A DNA stretch of 55,498 nucleotides, from NCBI GenBank assembly GCA_944326535.1, contig CALVEJ010000002.1, forward strand, positions 1 through 55,498, read 5' to 3'. This document shows, piece after piece, positions 32,437-42,126 of this stretch (position 1 is its first letter; each line of letters begins with the position of its first letter). The position numbers and the translations under genes are program-made. Origin of the DNA: Candidatus Gastranaerophilales bacterium. Lineage in GTDB: Bacteria > Cyanobacteriota > Vampirovibrionia > Gastranaerophilales > Gastranaerophilaceae. The notes below the pieces were generated by a model. The model was not told where the DNA came from. It saw only the letters and a program-made list of their open reading frames with translations, and did not search any database.

Positions 32437-33248
32437 AGATTGTCATCTTCAAAGCCCGGTGAGCGAGAAGGAAGGTTTGCGTACCCGGGATTGGCATATA
32501 CTGTTTTTTTAATAAACTTGTTTGTATAATTTCCTTTTATAAAAAGCTTTTTCAGAGTATTTTCTCTCACAACCAGAGGATGCATGCTGTCATTATATTT
32601 CGGATCTTTTTCCGAAAGCTGTGTCCATACGGCAGCCTCCATGGTCCAGGCATATGTTTCTTCATTCAATGAATTGAATTCATCCTGATGCAGAGCTTCA
32701 TGAGCCAGAACAGCCGCCAGTGCCGGTGCGGGTGCATCCTGATGTTTTTTGTTTATATAGATATACAGTTTATCTTTTTTCTTCCAGCCAAGTGCGTCAA
32801 AGTTTGTATATGCCTGACCGAATTTGCTCAAATCTTCAAAAGCAATGCTCATGGGCTCTTCTGACAGGTTGTTGCCGAGAATTGCTTTTCTTGAAAAATC
32901 CGCAAGCCCGCCTTTCATAAGCTCGAGTGCTTCCATTATTCGTTCTTCTTTTGTGACTTTTTTGTATGTCTTTTTCAAGGACTCGCTGCGTTCTTTTTGT
33001 TCTTTTGATATCGGATTGCCGTTTTTATCCGTATAAAGTTCAACCTTTTTCTTTTTGTCAGGCTGTTGTTTTGCCGGTGCCGGCGCTGCCGCTCCGTTTA
33101 TTCTTTGTAATGCCGAATCGGGAATGTTCATCGGCTTCAATTTTTGCTGCGGCTGTGCGGCAAAAGAACACGCCTGCAATGTGCAGCATACAAGAGCTGC
33201 CGTTAAAAAATTTTTTAAATTACATTTCTTTTTCAATATAAATCCCAC
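32433..33248 (-). CDS. Lipoprotein with HExxH metalloprotease-like motif
   Basis: 271 aa. The N-terminus has a signal with lipobox (FLTAALVCCTLQAC, lipidated Cys), then a Pro/Lys-rich linker. The later part holds AAVLAHEALHQDEFNSLNEE, an HEALH zinc-protease-like helix with a possible downstream Glu ligand. Start is GTG at 33248 as drawn; a TTG at 33236 with GTGGGA upstream would give a better signal peptide. It could be an envelope protease or a relic; family not identified. Its end overlaps maf by 4 bp tail to tail. Confidence 0.72.
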   Translation of the reverse strand: MGFILKKKCNLKNFLTAALVCCTLQACSFAAQPQQKLKPMNIPDSALQRINGAAAPAPAKQQPDKKKKVELYTDKNGNPISKEQKERSESLKKTYKKVTKEERIMEALELMKGGLADFSRKAILGNNLSEEPMSIAFEDLSKFGQAYTNFDALGWKKKDKLYIYINKKHQDAPAPALAAVLAHEALHQDEFNSLNEETYAWTMEAAVWTQLSEKDPKYNDSMHPLVVRENTLKKLFIKGNYTNKFIKKTVYANPGYANLPSRSPGFEDDNL

Positions 33249-33361
33249 TCATCTCAACTATTCTAGAAACATTATTAAGGATTATTTTTATAATATCAAA
33301 TTTAGCTGATTTTATGAAAAGATTTGTAAAGCAAAATCATACGTATAAATATGCGTATAAA

Positions 33362-34126
33362 TTATATTTTCAAAAGTCTTTGAGCATTTTTGGTTGTTGC
33401 ATCTGCCACTTCTTCAAAGCTGATACCCCTGAGAGTAGCTATTTCCTGTGCTACAAATTTTACATATGCCGGCTGATTTTCTTTGCCCCTGAACGGAACC
33501 GGTGTCATATATGGCGCATCCGTTTCAAGAAGCAGCCTGTCCAGAGGAACTTTTTTTGCTACTTCTTTCGCCTTTTTAGCATTTTTAAAAGTTGTCACTC
33601 CGCCAAGTGCAATGTAAAAGCCCTCTTTCACACATTCTGCCGCAAACTCGGGGCTGCCGGAAAAGCAGTGCATTACAACACCAACTTCTGCGGCATTAGT
33701 TTTTTTCAGAATTTCAAATGTATCAAGATGAGCTTCTCTGTCATGAACAAGCACGGGCTTTTTTGCTTCTTTTGCAATTAAAATCTGTTTTTCAAATATT
33801 TCTTTTTGTCTGTCCGTTTGTGATTTGTCCCAGTAGTAGTCGAGACCTATTTCTCCTACGGCAATAATTTTTTCATGTTTTAGAAATTCTTTTATCAAAT
33901 CCTCTGCTTCATCAGTGTAAGAATTAACTTCTTCGGGGTGTATCCCTACGGCACCATATAAGTTTTCATATTTTTCGCAAAGTGACAAAATTCTATCAAA
34001 GCCGGATGGTTCAACACCAGGTATGACAATTTTTTCAACACCGTATTCTTTTGCGGTTTGCAAAACTTCTTCAAACCGATCTTTGTAGTTTTCCATGTCA
34101 ATATGTGAATGGGTGTCAATCAGCAT
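33362..34126 (-). CDS. tatD: TatD-family metal-dependent hydrolase
   Basis: 254 aa TIM-barrel protein. Metal ligands show in MLIDTHSHIDMENY (HxH), AVGEIGLDYYWD (Glu), LVHDREAH (His), VMHCFSG and LLETDAPYMTP (Asp). The family has 3'-5' exonuclease/DNase activity and D-Tyr-tRNA-deacylase-like relatives; the common YcfH-type form is likely. The start overlaps the preceding HEAT-repeat gene stop by one base (TAATG), so it is translationally coupled in the pheT operon. Confidence 0.93.
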   Translation of the reverse strand: MLIDTHSHIDMENYKDRFEEVLQTAKEYGVEKIVIPGVEPSGFDRILSLCEKYENLYGAVGIHPEEVNSYTDEAEDLIKEFLKHEKIIAVGEIGLDYYWDKSQTDRQKEIFEKQILIAKEAKKPVLVHDREAHLDTFEILKKTNAAEVGVVMHCFSGSPEFAAECVKEGFYIALGGVTTFKNAKKAKEVAKKVPLDRLLLETDAPYMTPVPFRGKENQPAYVKFVAQEIATLRGISFEEVADATTKNAQRLLKI

Positions 34127-35349
34127 TATACAAACAAACTTTCTATAATGGCTTTTTTATTTTCATCTTTCACCTTTGAGAGGATTTCCGCTTTGTCTAA
34201 GCCGTCAAGCGCATTGAGCTGTTTCAGCGCTGCAGCCGCTTCGCACACAAGAATTTCATTATCCGAGTTCAAGAGTTTTTTTACATCTTCCTGTGCATCT
34301 TTGATTTTAAACTCACAAACCATCTGCAGTGCGCCGGAAATTCTGGCAGGTGATGCATATAACTCCTGAATTGCCAGTTTTTTCTGGGCATTCCAGAAAT
34401 ATTCCTGCTGACTTTTTAACAAGTTGTATATGTCCTGAACTTCTTGTTTTGTACTTTTATCCTCGTCAAAAGTATATTCTTCATTATTTGCAAGGATATC
34501 AAATTTTGCCAGTGCAGACAAAAGAACGACAGCCGTCTGCGGGTTTTTGTTCTGCTGATTGTCAGTAATCAAAAAAGACAGAACATCATACATCTCAAAG
34601 TTGAATATCTGATTTAAGGGTAAAATTTCGCCAAAACCGGACAAGATATTTTCCAGACACATCAACGCAGGTTCTTTTTTTGTCCGGACAAGTGTCAAAA
34701 GACTTTCAAGATAAGGTATTTCTCCGGCGATGTTTTCTGACATGGATGATTTTTCCATTGCATTAAACAGAGCATCCACTGCATTTTTGTCTTCATAAGC
34801 AACAAGAAACTTTACTGCCTTCAAAACAGTAAAATCATCGTCGCTGTCCAAAAGTTTTATTGCTCTTTCGTATGCATCATCAATTTTCATTGAGCCGAGA
34901 GCTTTTGCCGCATTGAAAGCAAGTGCTTCATTATCGTTATTCAGTGCATAATCGATAAGCAGTTCAGCACTGATTGTATCGGGAATATATGAAAAATACT
35001 TTGCACTGTATGTTTTTTCACTTTCCGTTCCGTTTTCAAGAAGTTCAAGCATTTCATCCGTTAAATCTTCATTTGCATATTTTGCAAGCGAACTGACTAT
35101 TGTGTCTTCAAAATCAGGAGCATAAATCTTTAAAAATCCGAACAGATTTCTAAAGTTTTTTTCATTTATTGCTTTTTGAAGACGTTTGTTCACATTATTT
35201 TTGACAAAATCGAACAAAAATTCACTTTTGTCCGCAAGAATTTGAAAAGCAGCTGTATTAGTTTCATTTATTATCTCACATGCTGCAGCAAAAGCCTTTT
35301 GCTCGTCTTTTGCCGTTAAGTCTTTTACAAGTTGTTCATTATTTTTCAT
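34126..35349 (-). CDS. HEAT-repeat protein
   Basis: 407 aa, entirely helical, with HEAT/armadillo-like repeats such as ALAFNAAKALGSMKIDDAYERAIKLLDSDD, FTVLKAVKFLVAYEDKNAVDALFNAME and ILVCEAAAALKQLNALDGLDKAEI. It is soluble, acidic, and has no catalytic motif; such proteins act as binding scaffolds (in cyanobacteria, also as PBS-lyase-like proteins). It sits between pheT (5-bp gap) and tatD (1-bp overlap). No clear functional link to either is known. Confidence 0.85.
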   Translation of the reverse strand: MKNNEQLVKDLTAKDEQKAFAAACEIINETNTAAFQILADKSEFLFDFVKNNVNKRLQKAINEKNFRNLFGFLKIYAPDFEDTIVSSLAKYANEDLTDEMLELLENGTESEKTYSAKYFSYIPDTISAELLIDYALNNDNEALAFNAAKALGSMKIDDAYERAIKLLDSDDDFTVLKAVKFLVAYEDKNAVDALFNAMEKSSMSENIAGEIPYLESLLTLVRTKKEPALMCLENILSGFGEILPLNQIFNFEMYDVLSFLITDNQQNKNPQTAVVLLSALAKFDILANNEEYTFDEDKSTKQEVQDIYNLLKSQQEYFWNAQKKLAIQELYASPARISGALQMVCEFKIKDAQEDVKKLLNSDNEILVCEAAAALKQLNALDGLDKAEILSKVKDENKKAIIESLFV

Positions 35350-35354
35350 AAAAA

Positions 35355-37820
35355 TTATTCTCTAAAGCTTAATTCTGCAATTGATTTTTTCAGGTTGTTT
35401 CTTATAGAATTCATCTGCTCTTCTACTGTTTCATCCGTAAGAGTAGCCTGCTCATCCAAAAATTTAATTCTGAATGCCATACTCTTGAAACCGTCTTGGA
35501 TGTGTTCACCTTGATATACGTCAAAGAGTTCTTCACCGTTAAACAAATTGCTTTTTACGGATTTTTTAATTATTTTGGCGATTTCATCGTGCGAAATGCC
35601 CTCAGGAACCACAAAAGCCAGGTCTCTTTGTACTTCGGGGAACTGCGCAAGTTTTTTGTAGCGTATAGTCGTGTTGTGAACAGCCTTAAGCAGTTCTTCC
35701 AGATTTATTTCGAAAAGATATACATTCTGCTGGAACTTTTCTTTGTCTTTTAAAATCGGGTGTACTTCGCCGAAAAATCCTACTTCAAGCGGCTGTTTTC
35801 CGAGCATTACCAGCTTTGCACTTTTTCCCGGATGCAAGAAAGCCTTGCTGTCTTGAGTATTAAACGGTCTGAACTGAACTCTGTTTTCGAGTCCCAAAAG
35901 TTCAAGCAGATTTTGAATTATTCCTTTGACCGAGAAGAAGTCAGTCTCAGGCTTTTTAATCCATTTGTCGTTGCTTATGTCACCCGTCATTACTCCGGCA
36001 AGAATTCTGTTTTCTGTTACGCCGGTTTCTTTTTCTGTAGCAGGTTTTTCAACAATATATGTTCTGCCGACTTCAAACAGTCTCAAATTTTTCTGTCCGT
36101 TTGCAAAATTTGTTTTAACAACATTCAAAACACTCGGCACCATTGACTGACGGAGCATTGTATGTTCTTCACTCTGCGGATTGCAAACTTTAACAGCTTT
36201 TTCATCGTTGTATGAAACAGAAAATTCTTTGTAAATCGGCTCTCCGACGAGAGAGGATGTAACTGTTTCGCAAAAACCTTCACCAAGAAACATATTGTGA
36301 ATTTTTTTCAAAATTCTTGATTCTTCCGTAATTTCCGGTGACTGTGTGTTTTTCGGAAGAGTAGGTGCAAGTTTGTCATATCCGTATATTCTTGAAACTT
36401 CTTCAATAAGGTCAATTTCTCTGTATACATCAACGGCTCTGAAAGAAGGAACTTTGAATTTTGCCGCAATTTCATTTTTTCCGAGAAGCTCAAATCCGAG
36501 ATTTTCAAGAATTTCAATACATTTTTCAGCAGGAATTTCATATCCGAGCATACGCTTAACCTGTGCAAATCTCAAAGTGATATCAATTTCCGGAAGTTTG
36601 TTCTCACCGGTTTCTACAATACCGCCTACTTTTGCATCCGCAAGCTCAACCATCAGCTGCATAGCTCTGAGCAAAGCGGGTTTTACCATTTCTATGTCAA
36701 CGCCTCTTTCAAATCTTGCACTTGCCTCGCTTCTGTAGCCTATGCTTCTTGCTGATTTTCTGTTTTGTGCAGGTGTGAAATATGCTGCTTCAAGTGCAAT
36801 ATTTTTTGTATTTTCATCAACTTCACTGTTTGCAGAGCCAAAAACACCGCCTACACAGACAGATTGTTCTTTTGTCGCAATCAAAACCGTGTCGCTGTTT
36901 GTTTTTCGTTCAACCTCATCAAGGGTAACAATGGTCTCTCCTTCAAAAGCACGTCTTACACAGAGATAGCCGTTCAGTTTGTCACGGTCAAAAGCATGCA
37001 GCGGACAGCCGTATTCGAGAAGAACATAGTTTGTAATATCAACGATGTTGTTTATTGCTCTAATTCCGCATGCTTCGAGTCTTCTTTGCATCCACGAAGG
37101 AGAAGGTTTTATTTTTACATCGTTAAGAAGACCAGCGCTGTAGTATTTGCAGCCTTCTTTATCAAGAATTTCAACTTCAAATTCTTTTGTTGAAGTGTCC
37201 TGGGTTGTCTGCAAAGGTGAGAAATTTAGTTTTTTGTTGAAAATAGCGGAAAGTTCTCTTGCCACTCCGATAACAGACATTTCGTCTCCTCTGTTTGCGG
37301 TCGGTGCAACATCAAATACAATGTCTTCTTTTATATCAAGGACTTTTTCAAGAGGTTCTCCAAGTTTTAAATCAGAATATATTCTGTTCAATATAAGAAT
37401 ACCGTCTTCTTCCTGCATATTTTCAAGACCGAGTTCATCTTGAGAACAGAGCATTCCCTGAGATTCAACACCTCTGATTTTTGCCGGAGTAAGCTCGAAC
37501 TGTTCGCCGGTTTTTCTGTCCAGAACTTTTGAACCTACCGAGGCATAAGGTATTATTTGTCCCGTTTCAATATTTTGTGCACCGCAAACAACAGTTTTTG
37601 TTTCATTGCCTAGGTCTACTGTTACAAGGTGCAGCTTGTCTGCATTCGGATGCTGTTCAATCAGTTGAATTTTTGCAACTCTTATGTTTGAAAATTTCGG
37701 ACCGGTTTTTTCGATTTCTTCAACTTCCAATCCGCTCATTGTGAGTTCATGAGCAATCTGTTCCGGTGTAACATCTGACAAATCAATGTATTCATTAAGC
37801 CATTCCAATGAAATTTTCAT
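35355..37820 (-). CDS. pheT: Phenylalanyl-tRNA synthetase beta subunit
   Basis: 821 aa, full length. Domain order is normal: N-terminal MKISLEWLNEYIDLSD, tRNA-binding EMAP-like domain (NIRVAKIQLIEQHPNADKLH, about 45-150), B3/B4 editing region (YYSAGLLNDVKIKPSPSWMQ, GCPLHAFD), B5 domain, catalytic-like core with EEVSRIYGYDKL and the C-terminal anticodon-binding FDX-ACB domain (FPEVQRDLAFVVPEGISHDEI). Pairs with PheS to charge tRNA-Phe. pheS is not adjacent, as in cyanobacteria. AAAGGA lies ahead of the ATG. First gene of a three-gene operon. Confidence 0.96.
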   Translation of the reverse strand: MKISLEWLNEYIDLSDVTPEQIAHELTMSGLEVEEIEKTGPKFSNIRVAKIQLIEQHPNADKLHLVTVDLGNETKTVVCGAQNIETGQIIPYASVGSKVLDRKTGEQFELTPAKIRGVESQGMLCSQDELGLENMQEEDGILILNRIYSDLKLGEPLEKVLDIKEDIVFDVAPTANRGDEMSVIGVARELSAIFNKKLNFSPLQTTQDTSTKEFEVEILDKEGCKYYSAGLLNDVKIKPSPSWMQRRLEACGIRAINNIVDITNYVLLEYGCPLHAFDRDKLNGYLCVRRAFEGETIVTLDEVERKTNSDTVLIATKEQSVCVGGVFGSANSEVDENTKNIALEAAYFTPAQNRKSARSIGYRSEASARFERGVDIEMVKPALLRAMQLMVELADAKVGGIVETGENKLPEIDITLRFAQVKRMLGYEIPAEKCIEILENLGFELLGKNEIAAKFKVPSFRAVDVYREIDLIEEVSRIYGYDKLAPTLPKNTQSPEITEESRILKKIHNMFLGEGFCETVTSSLVGEPIYKEFSVSYNDEKAVKVCNPQSEEHTMLRQSMVPSVLNVVKTNFANGQKNLRLFEVGRTYIVEKPATEKETGVTENRILAGVMTGDISNDKWIKKPETDFFSVKGIIQNLLELLGLENRVQFRPFNTQDSKAFLHPGKSAKLVMLGKQPLEVGFFGEVHPILKDKEKFQQNVYLFEINLEELLKAVHNTTIRYKKLAQFPEVQRDLAFVVPEGISHDEIAKIIKKSVKSNLFNGEELFDVYQGEHIQDGFKSMAFRIKFLDEQATLTDETVEEQMNSIRNNLKKSIAELSFRE

Positions 37821-37944
37821 AGTTGCATTATCCTTTTTCTATTAACTTTTATACACAGATTTTATAATAAATAATGCCTAAATGAAAGCGCTTTTTATTT
37901 TGGGAGTATAAATTCGTCTGAATGATGATTAAACTGTGAACTAA

Positions 37945-37972
37945 TTGCAAAACTCATGCAGTTTTGTACAAT
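37945..37972 (+). promoter_or_regulatory. Promoter of dppB-like gene (leaderless type)
   Basis: TTGCAA (37945-37950), 16-bp spacer, TACAAT (37967-37972). Six bases remain before ATG 37979, so transcription should start at the codon itself. No Shine-Dalgarno site. Confidence 0.6.
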
Positions 37973-37978
37973 AGTTTT

Positions 37979-38947
37979 ATGCAGTTACTGATTTATATAT
38001 TTAAACGTCTGTTACAGGCGATACCTCTTTTGTTTCTGGTATCGATAATTAGCTTTTTTATAATAAGGCTCAGTCCCGTTGATCCTCTTGCGGAATTGCG
38101 GCTAAACCCGTCAATATCACAGGAAACCCTAAAAGCTGAACAACAAAGACTCGGACTGGATAAACCTAAAATTGTGCAGTACGGGCTTTGGCTGAAGAGC
38201 TTTTTGTCCGGTGATCTTGGTGTTACGGTGACCGGAGAAAAAGTCAGCGTAAAACTAATGGAGAGAATACCAAATACTCTTTTGCTCACAACGGTTGTAA
38301 TCTTTTTAACCTGGCTGGTCGGCATACCGCTTGGTATTTATGCGGCATTAAACTGGAAAAAACCAATAGACAGGATTTTGACTGTTGTTACCAGTATCGG
38401 CATGGCAATACCGTCATTCTTCTTTGCTCTGCTGCTTTTGATTTTTGCCGTAAAAACAAGCTGGTTCCCGACGGGCGGTCTGACTTCTTATGATTTTTCC
38501 GGATATACACCGGTTGAAAAATTTTTGGATATTGCTCATCATCTTGTTTTGCCCGTTATTGTTTTGTTTACAATTTCATTGTCAGGACTGCAAAGACAGA
38601 TGAGAGGAAATCTGCTTGATGTTTTGGGTTCTGATTACGTAAAATTTGCCAGAGCAAAGGGATTGAGCGAAGAAAAAGTTGTTTACAAACATGCCCTTCG
38701 CAATGCAATAAATCCCATGGTAACACTTTTGGGTTTTGAATTTGCTTCTTTGCTCAGCGGTGCGGCGCTTACGGAATATGTTTTTCAATATCCCGGACTT
38801 GGGAGATTGATTCTTGAGGCTGTAATGAAGTCCGATATAAATCTTGTCATGGCATCTTTAATGATGGGAACAATTATGCTGGTTGCCGGCAATCTGCTGG
38901 CTGACATATTGTTAAAATTTGTGGATCCGAGGGTAAGTGTGAACTGA
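37979..38947 (+). CDS. dppB: Dipeptide/oligopeptide ABC transporter permease, DppB-like
   Basis: 322 aa from ATG 37979. Six TM helices; N-terminal FKRLLQAIPLLFLVSIISFFIIRLSP with PVDPLAELRLNPSIS, and the EAA loop at DYVKFARAKGLSEEKVVYKHALRNAINP are typical of DppB/OppB. The usual role is peptide (or nickel) import with DppC, a binding protein and ATPases. It overlaps dppC by one base (TGATG). No binding protein or ATPase gene is nearby, so they must be elsewhere. Confidence 0.93.
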   Translation: MQLLIYIFKRLLQAIPLLFLVSIISFFIIRLSPVDPLAELRLNPSISQETLKAEQQRLGLDKPKIVQYGLWLKSFLSGDLGVTVTGEKVSVKLMERIPNTLLLTTVVIFLTWLVGIPLGIYAALNWKKPIDRILTVVTSIGMAIPSFFFALLLLIFAVKTSWFPTGGLTSYDFSGYTPVEKFLDIAHHLVLPVIVLFTISLSGLQRQMRGNLLDVLGSDYVKFARAKGLSEEKVVYKHALRNAINPMVTLLGFEFASLLSGAALTEYVFQYPGLGRLILEAVMKSDINLVMASLMMGTIMLVAGNLLADILLKFVDPRVSVN

Positions 38948-40017
38948 TGAAAAAAGATTCCGTACTCTTGCAAATTTTCAAAGACAAATACGCAACAACG
39001 GCATTGATAGTGCTTCTGGTTTTGTATGCGGCAATTTTGTTTGCGGATTTTCTTGCACCCTATTCAAAAGAATTTTCCGACAGGCACAGAGCATATGTTC
39101 CGCCTTCAAAAATATTTACCATTGATGAAAACGGAAAACTTTCAAAACCTTATACATACAATTATCAGAGATATTTTGATCCCGATGAGCTTAAAATCAG
39201 CTACAAACTGGACAGAAGCAAAAAATATTATCTGAAGTTTTTCTCAAAAGGAGAAAGATACAAATTTTTGGGACTGATACCCATGGAAAGGCATCTTGTA
39301 AGTGTAGATCCGCAGGGAAGGCTCTTTTTGCTGGGTACTGACATAAACGGCAGAGATATTTTTTCAAGGATACTTTTTGGCGGCAGAATATCGTTGACCA
39401 TAGGATTTCTTGCTCTTTTTATTTCTTTTCCTCTCGGTATGCTTTACGGCGGGATTTCAGGATATTTCGGCGGGTTTACGGACAATATTATGATGCGTGT
39501 TTCCGAAGCAATAATGTCTATTCCAAGCTTTTATCTTTTGATTATACTTGCTGCTATTTTGCCGACCAATATGACTAGTATACAACGATTTACATTGATT
39601 GTTGTAATACTTGCACTGATAGGATGGGCGGGTTTTTCAAGGGTTGTCAGAGGAATGGTGCTTTCCATAAAAAATCAGGAATTTGTTCAGGCAGCAGAAT
39701 CAATAGGCGCATCAAAACTGCGGATTATTATAAAACACTTGCTCCCTCAAACATTGAGTTATGTTATTGTTGCGATGACGTTGAGTGTTCCTTCTTATAT
39801 TTTGTCAGAATCGGGTTTGAGCTTTTTGGGGCTGGGTATACAGCAGCCGGATGCAAGCTGGGGAAACATGCTGAAAGAAGCACAGGAGTATGTGAATATT
39901 CTATACCGTCCGTGGCTTTTGACACCTGGTTTTTTAATTTTTATTGCGGTCTTATCTTTTAACCTCATAGGTGATACAATAAGAGATATCTTGGATCCCA
40001 AGAGTAAGTTGAGATAA
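38947..40017 (+). CDS. dppC: Dipeptide/oligopeptide ABC transporter permease, DppC-like
   Basis: 356 aa, longer than the typical 290-300 because of an extracytoplasmic insert between TM1 and TM2 (about residues 40-115; KIFTIDENGKLSKPYTYNYQ, LGLIPMERHLVSVDPQG). LLGTDINGRDIFSRILFGGRISL is the DppC hallmark; the EAA loop reads EFVQAAESIGASKLRIIIKHLLP. The long insert resembles the YejE/OppC-like variants that serve particular peptides. Translationally coupled to dppB; MgtC-like gene follows after 37 bp. Confidence 0.93.
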   Translation: MKKDSVLLQIFKDKYATTALIVLLVLYAAILFADFLAPYSKEFSDRHRAYVPPSKIFTIDENGKLSKPYTYNYQRYFDPDELKISYKLDRSKKYYLKFFSKGERYKFLGLIPMERHLVSVDPQGRLFLLGTDINGRDIFSRILFGGRISLTIGFLALFISFPLGMLYGGISGYFGGFTDNIMMRVSEAIMSIPSFYLLIILAAILPTNMTSIQRFTLIVVILALIGWAGFSRVVRGMVLSIKNQEFVQAAESIGASKLRIIIKHLLPQTLSYVIVAMTLSVPSYILSESGLSFLGLGIQQPDASWGNMLKEAQEYVNILYRPWLLTPGFLIFIAVLSFNLIGDTIRDILDPKSKLR

Positions 40018-40054
40018 TATATTATTTGTAATAAATACAAGCAAAAGGGGATAG

Positions 40055-40762
40055 ATGGAAGATTTTTTCTCAAACATATTAATAGAAAAAAGTATGCTTT
40101 TGGACATACTTCTTGCCATAGTACTGGGGTTTGCAATCGGTTTTGAGCGTGAAATTACAAACAAATGGGCAGGATTGAGAACACATATGCTCGTGTGTCT
40201 CGGCTCATGCATTTTTACATTGCTGTCTATTCACGCATTTCCTATATATGCGCACAGCCCGCAGGCTGATCCTGCCAGAATTGCCGCTCAGATACTTACA
40301 GGTATAGGTTTTATAGGCGGTGGTACGGTTCTCAGGCATGGCTATTCAATATACGGCTTGACTACGGCTGCGACACTGTGGATTACGGCAAGCATAGGTA
40401 TGGCATGCGGATGCGGATTTACTGCTCTGGCTATAGTCTGCACAGTTCTGGCTGTCGGCACGCTTGTTTTAATTCGAATTTTTGAAAAACAGTATATTCA
40501 CAAAGGATCGAAAAATCCGAGAAAGTTTAAAGTCAGTTTTTATGCTTCTTATGAAGCTGCGGATAATGTTTATTCATTAATTATAGAAAAGTTCAAATCG
40601 ATTTTTGAAATAAACAAGGTCGCTTCAACATCAAATGAAGGTCTTATGAAAATAAGTTTTAAACTTGATATTTTTGACAAAAACCCTGTTCAGGCGCTTC
40701 ACAAGGAATTGAACAGTATTGAGGGAATTGAATCAGTTTCAATACAAGAGTTATATGAATAA
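40055..40762 (+). CDS. MgtC/SapB-family membrane protein
   Basis: 235 aa. About five TM helices in the first 140 residues with the family motifs IVLGFAIGFERE, GLRTHMLVCLGSCIFTLLS, RIAAQILTGIGFIGGGTVLR and YGLTTAATLWITASIGMACG. The C-terminal ~85 residues form a soluble ACT-like domain. MgtC proteins act in survival under low magnesium and modulate membrane ATPase; SapB-type function outside pathogens is unclear. AAAAGGGG precedes the ATG. The last 8 bases overlap the following TPR gene. Confidence 0.92.
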   Translation: MEDFFSNILIEKSMLLDILLAIVLGFAIGFEREITNKWAGLRTHMLVCLGSCIFTLLSIHAFPIYAHSPQADPARIAAQILTGIGFIGGGTVLRHGYSIYGLTTAATLWITASIGMACGCGFTALAIVCTVLAVGTLVLIRIFEKQYIHKGSKNPRKFKVSFYASYEAADNVYSLIIEKFKSIFEINKVASTSNEGLMKISFKLDIFDKNPVQALHKELNSIEGIESVSIQELYE

Positions 40763-42041
40763 AAAAGAAATTCTGGAATACGTACGTACAATAGCCATAT
40801 CCTTGATTGTTGCCCTCGTCCTTGCGAGTGTGGCTACGGGATGTTCGAAAATTATTGCGGAGCACCATTCTAAAATGCTTGCCAGAATTTCCAATACGGC
40901 AAAAGATAATGAGCTTATCGGTTATCTGATTACAAAATATACTGCAGAAGCTGCAAAAAATCCCGGAGATTATACTATAAACGTTAGGCTCGGCGATTTG
41001 TACTCACTTTTGTTCAGTTACAATCAGGCAGAAGAACAGTATAAAAAAGCTATAGACAAATCTCCTTACGGGGTATACACTCCTTATTTCGGTCTGGCAA
41101 ATATGTATATAAAAACCGGAAAATACAAAAAAGCGCTGAGAATAGTCAAAAGGCTGGAAAACAAAGACTACAAACCGCTTCTTATTGCAAAAGGCGACTT
41201 TTATATGAATCTCGGCGATGCTCTATGGCAGAATGCTGATTACAAAAATGCGGTCAATCAATATAAGGTCGCATTTTTCTACTACAAAAAAGTTGATTCA
41301 AAAAAGAAAGATACTGCTGTTTCCGGTATTATTGACTGCTACAACAAGATTGCAGATGATTATTACAAGAAAAATAAAAAACAAAAAGCTGTAGAAAGCC
41401 TTGAAACTGCGCTTTTGTACAAAGAAACATCCTTCTTGTATTACAAGCTTGCGATTTTATATATGGACTTTGATCCTGTACTTGCAAACAAATACATGGA
41501 AAAAACATATGCAATTGATCCGGGTATAATTAACTTTGAAATCTATGAAGAAATACTTTTGAAACTTGTAAAACTTTATTATGTAAACGGCAAGGATATT
41601 GAAGCGGATTTATACAGGCATAAACTGAAAGCCATTCAATCATTCCAGAAAAGATATGTAATCACGGAAAAAGATGTAGGTATAAATATTACCGACTTGA
41701 AATACAAAAGCAATTTCTTTGATACAAAATACAAGATACAGGTAAAATTCAAAATTGAAAATAATTCAAAATATGATTTCAATTCGCTTTATGTCATTGC
41801 AAAGCTTCACTATGATACAAAGGACAATGAAGTCCAAAACAGAGAAATTTTTAACCAAAGATTTTATTCAAAGAAAAAACCTCTGAAATCACGTACAACC
41901 TCTCAAGAGTATAAGTTTACGTATACTTATACGGATAAAGACGAACTATTTGCGGCGCAAAAAATCAGATTGAACTTTTTTGCGGGAAAAAAGGATAATA
42001 TGAGAAAGATACCCGTATATTCAGTGGAAATTAAAAAATAA
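40755..42041 (+). CDS. Membrane-anchored TPR-repeat protein
   Basis: 428 aa from ATG 40755, which overlaps the MgtC gene end by 8 bases. A single N-terminal hydrophobic segment (IAISLIVALVLASVATGC) is either a TM anchor or a lipoprotein signal with Cys in VATGC. TPR-like helices cover about 70-300 (YNQAEEQYKKAIDKSPYGVY, LANMYIKTGKYKKALRI, WQNADYKNAVNQYKVAFF, KKQKAVESLETALLY). The C-terminal ~110 residues are strand-rich (YKIQVKFKIENNSKYDFNS). Probably an envelope scaffold; no catalytic motif. Confidence 0.85.
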   Translation: MNKKEILEYVRTIAISLIVALVLASVATGCSKIIAEHHSKMLARISNTAKDNELIGYLITKYTAEAAKNPGDYTINVRLGDLYSLLFSYNQAEEQYKKAIDKSPYGVYTPYFGLANMYIKTGKYKKALRIVKRLENKDYKPLLIAKGDFYMNLGDALWQNADYKNAVNQYKVAFFYYKKVDSKKKDTAVSGIIDCYNKIADDYYKKNKKQKAVESLETALLYKETSFLYYKLAILYMDFDPVLANKYMEKTYAIDPGIINFEIYEEILLKLVKLYYVNGKDIEADLYRHKLKAIQSFQKRYVITEKDVGINITDLKYKSNFFDTKYKIQVKFKIENNSKYDFNSLYVIAKLHYDTKDNEVQNREIFNQRFYSKKKPLKSRTTSQEYKFTYTYTDKDELFAAQKIRLNFFAGKKDNMRKIPVYSVEIKK

Positions 42042-42126
42042 TTAGACAAATTGTAAAAAAAATATTAAAATTCTTCAAAAGATCGTTTTAAAAGAGTAAA
42101 ATTACTGTAAGGAGTCGTAAAAAGTA

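Noticed and set aside
33314..33781. 155-codon plus-strand ORF
   Set aside because: Antisense shadow of tatD, Cys/Phe-rich and without a ribosome site.
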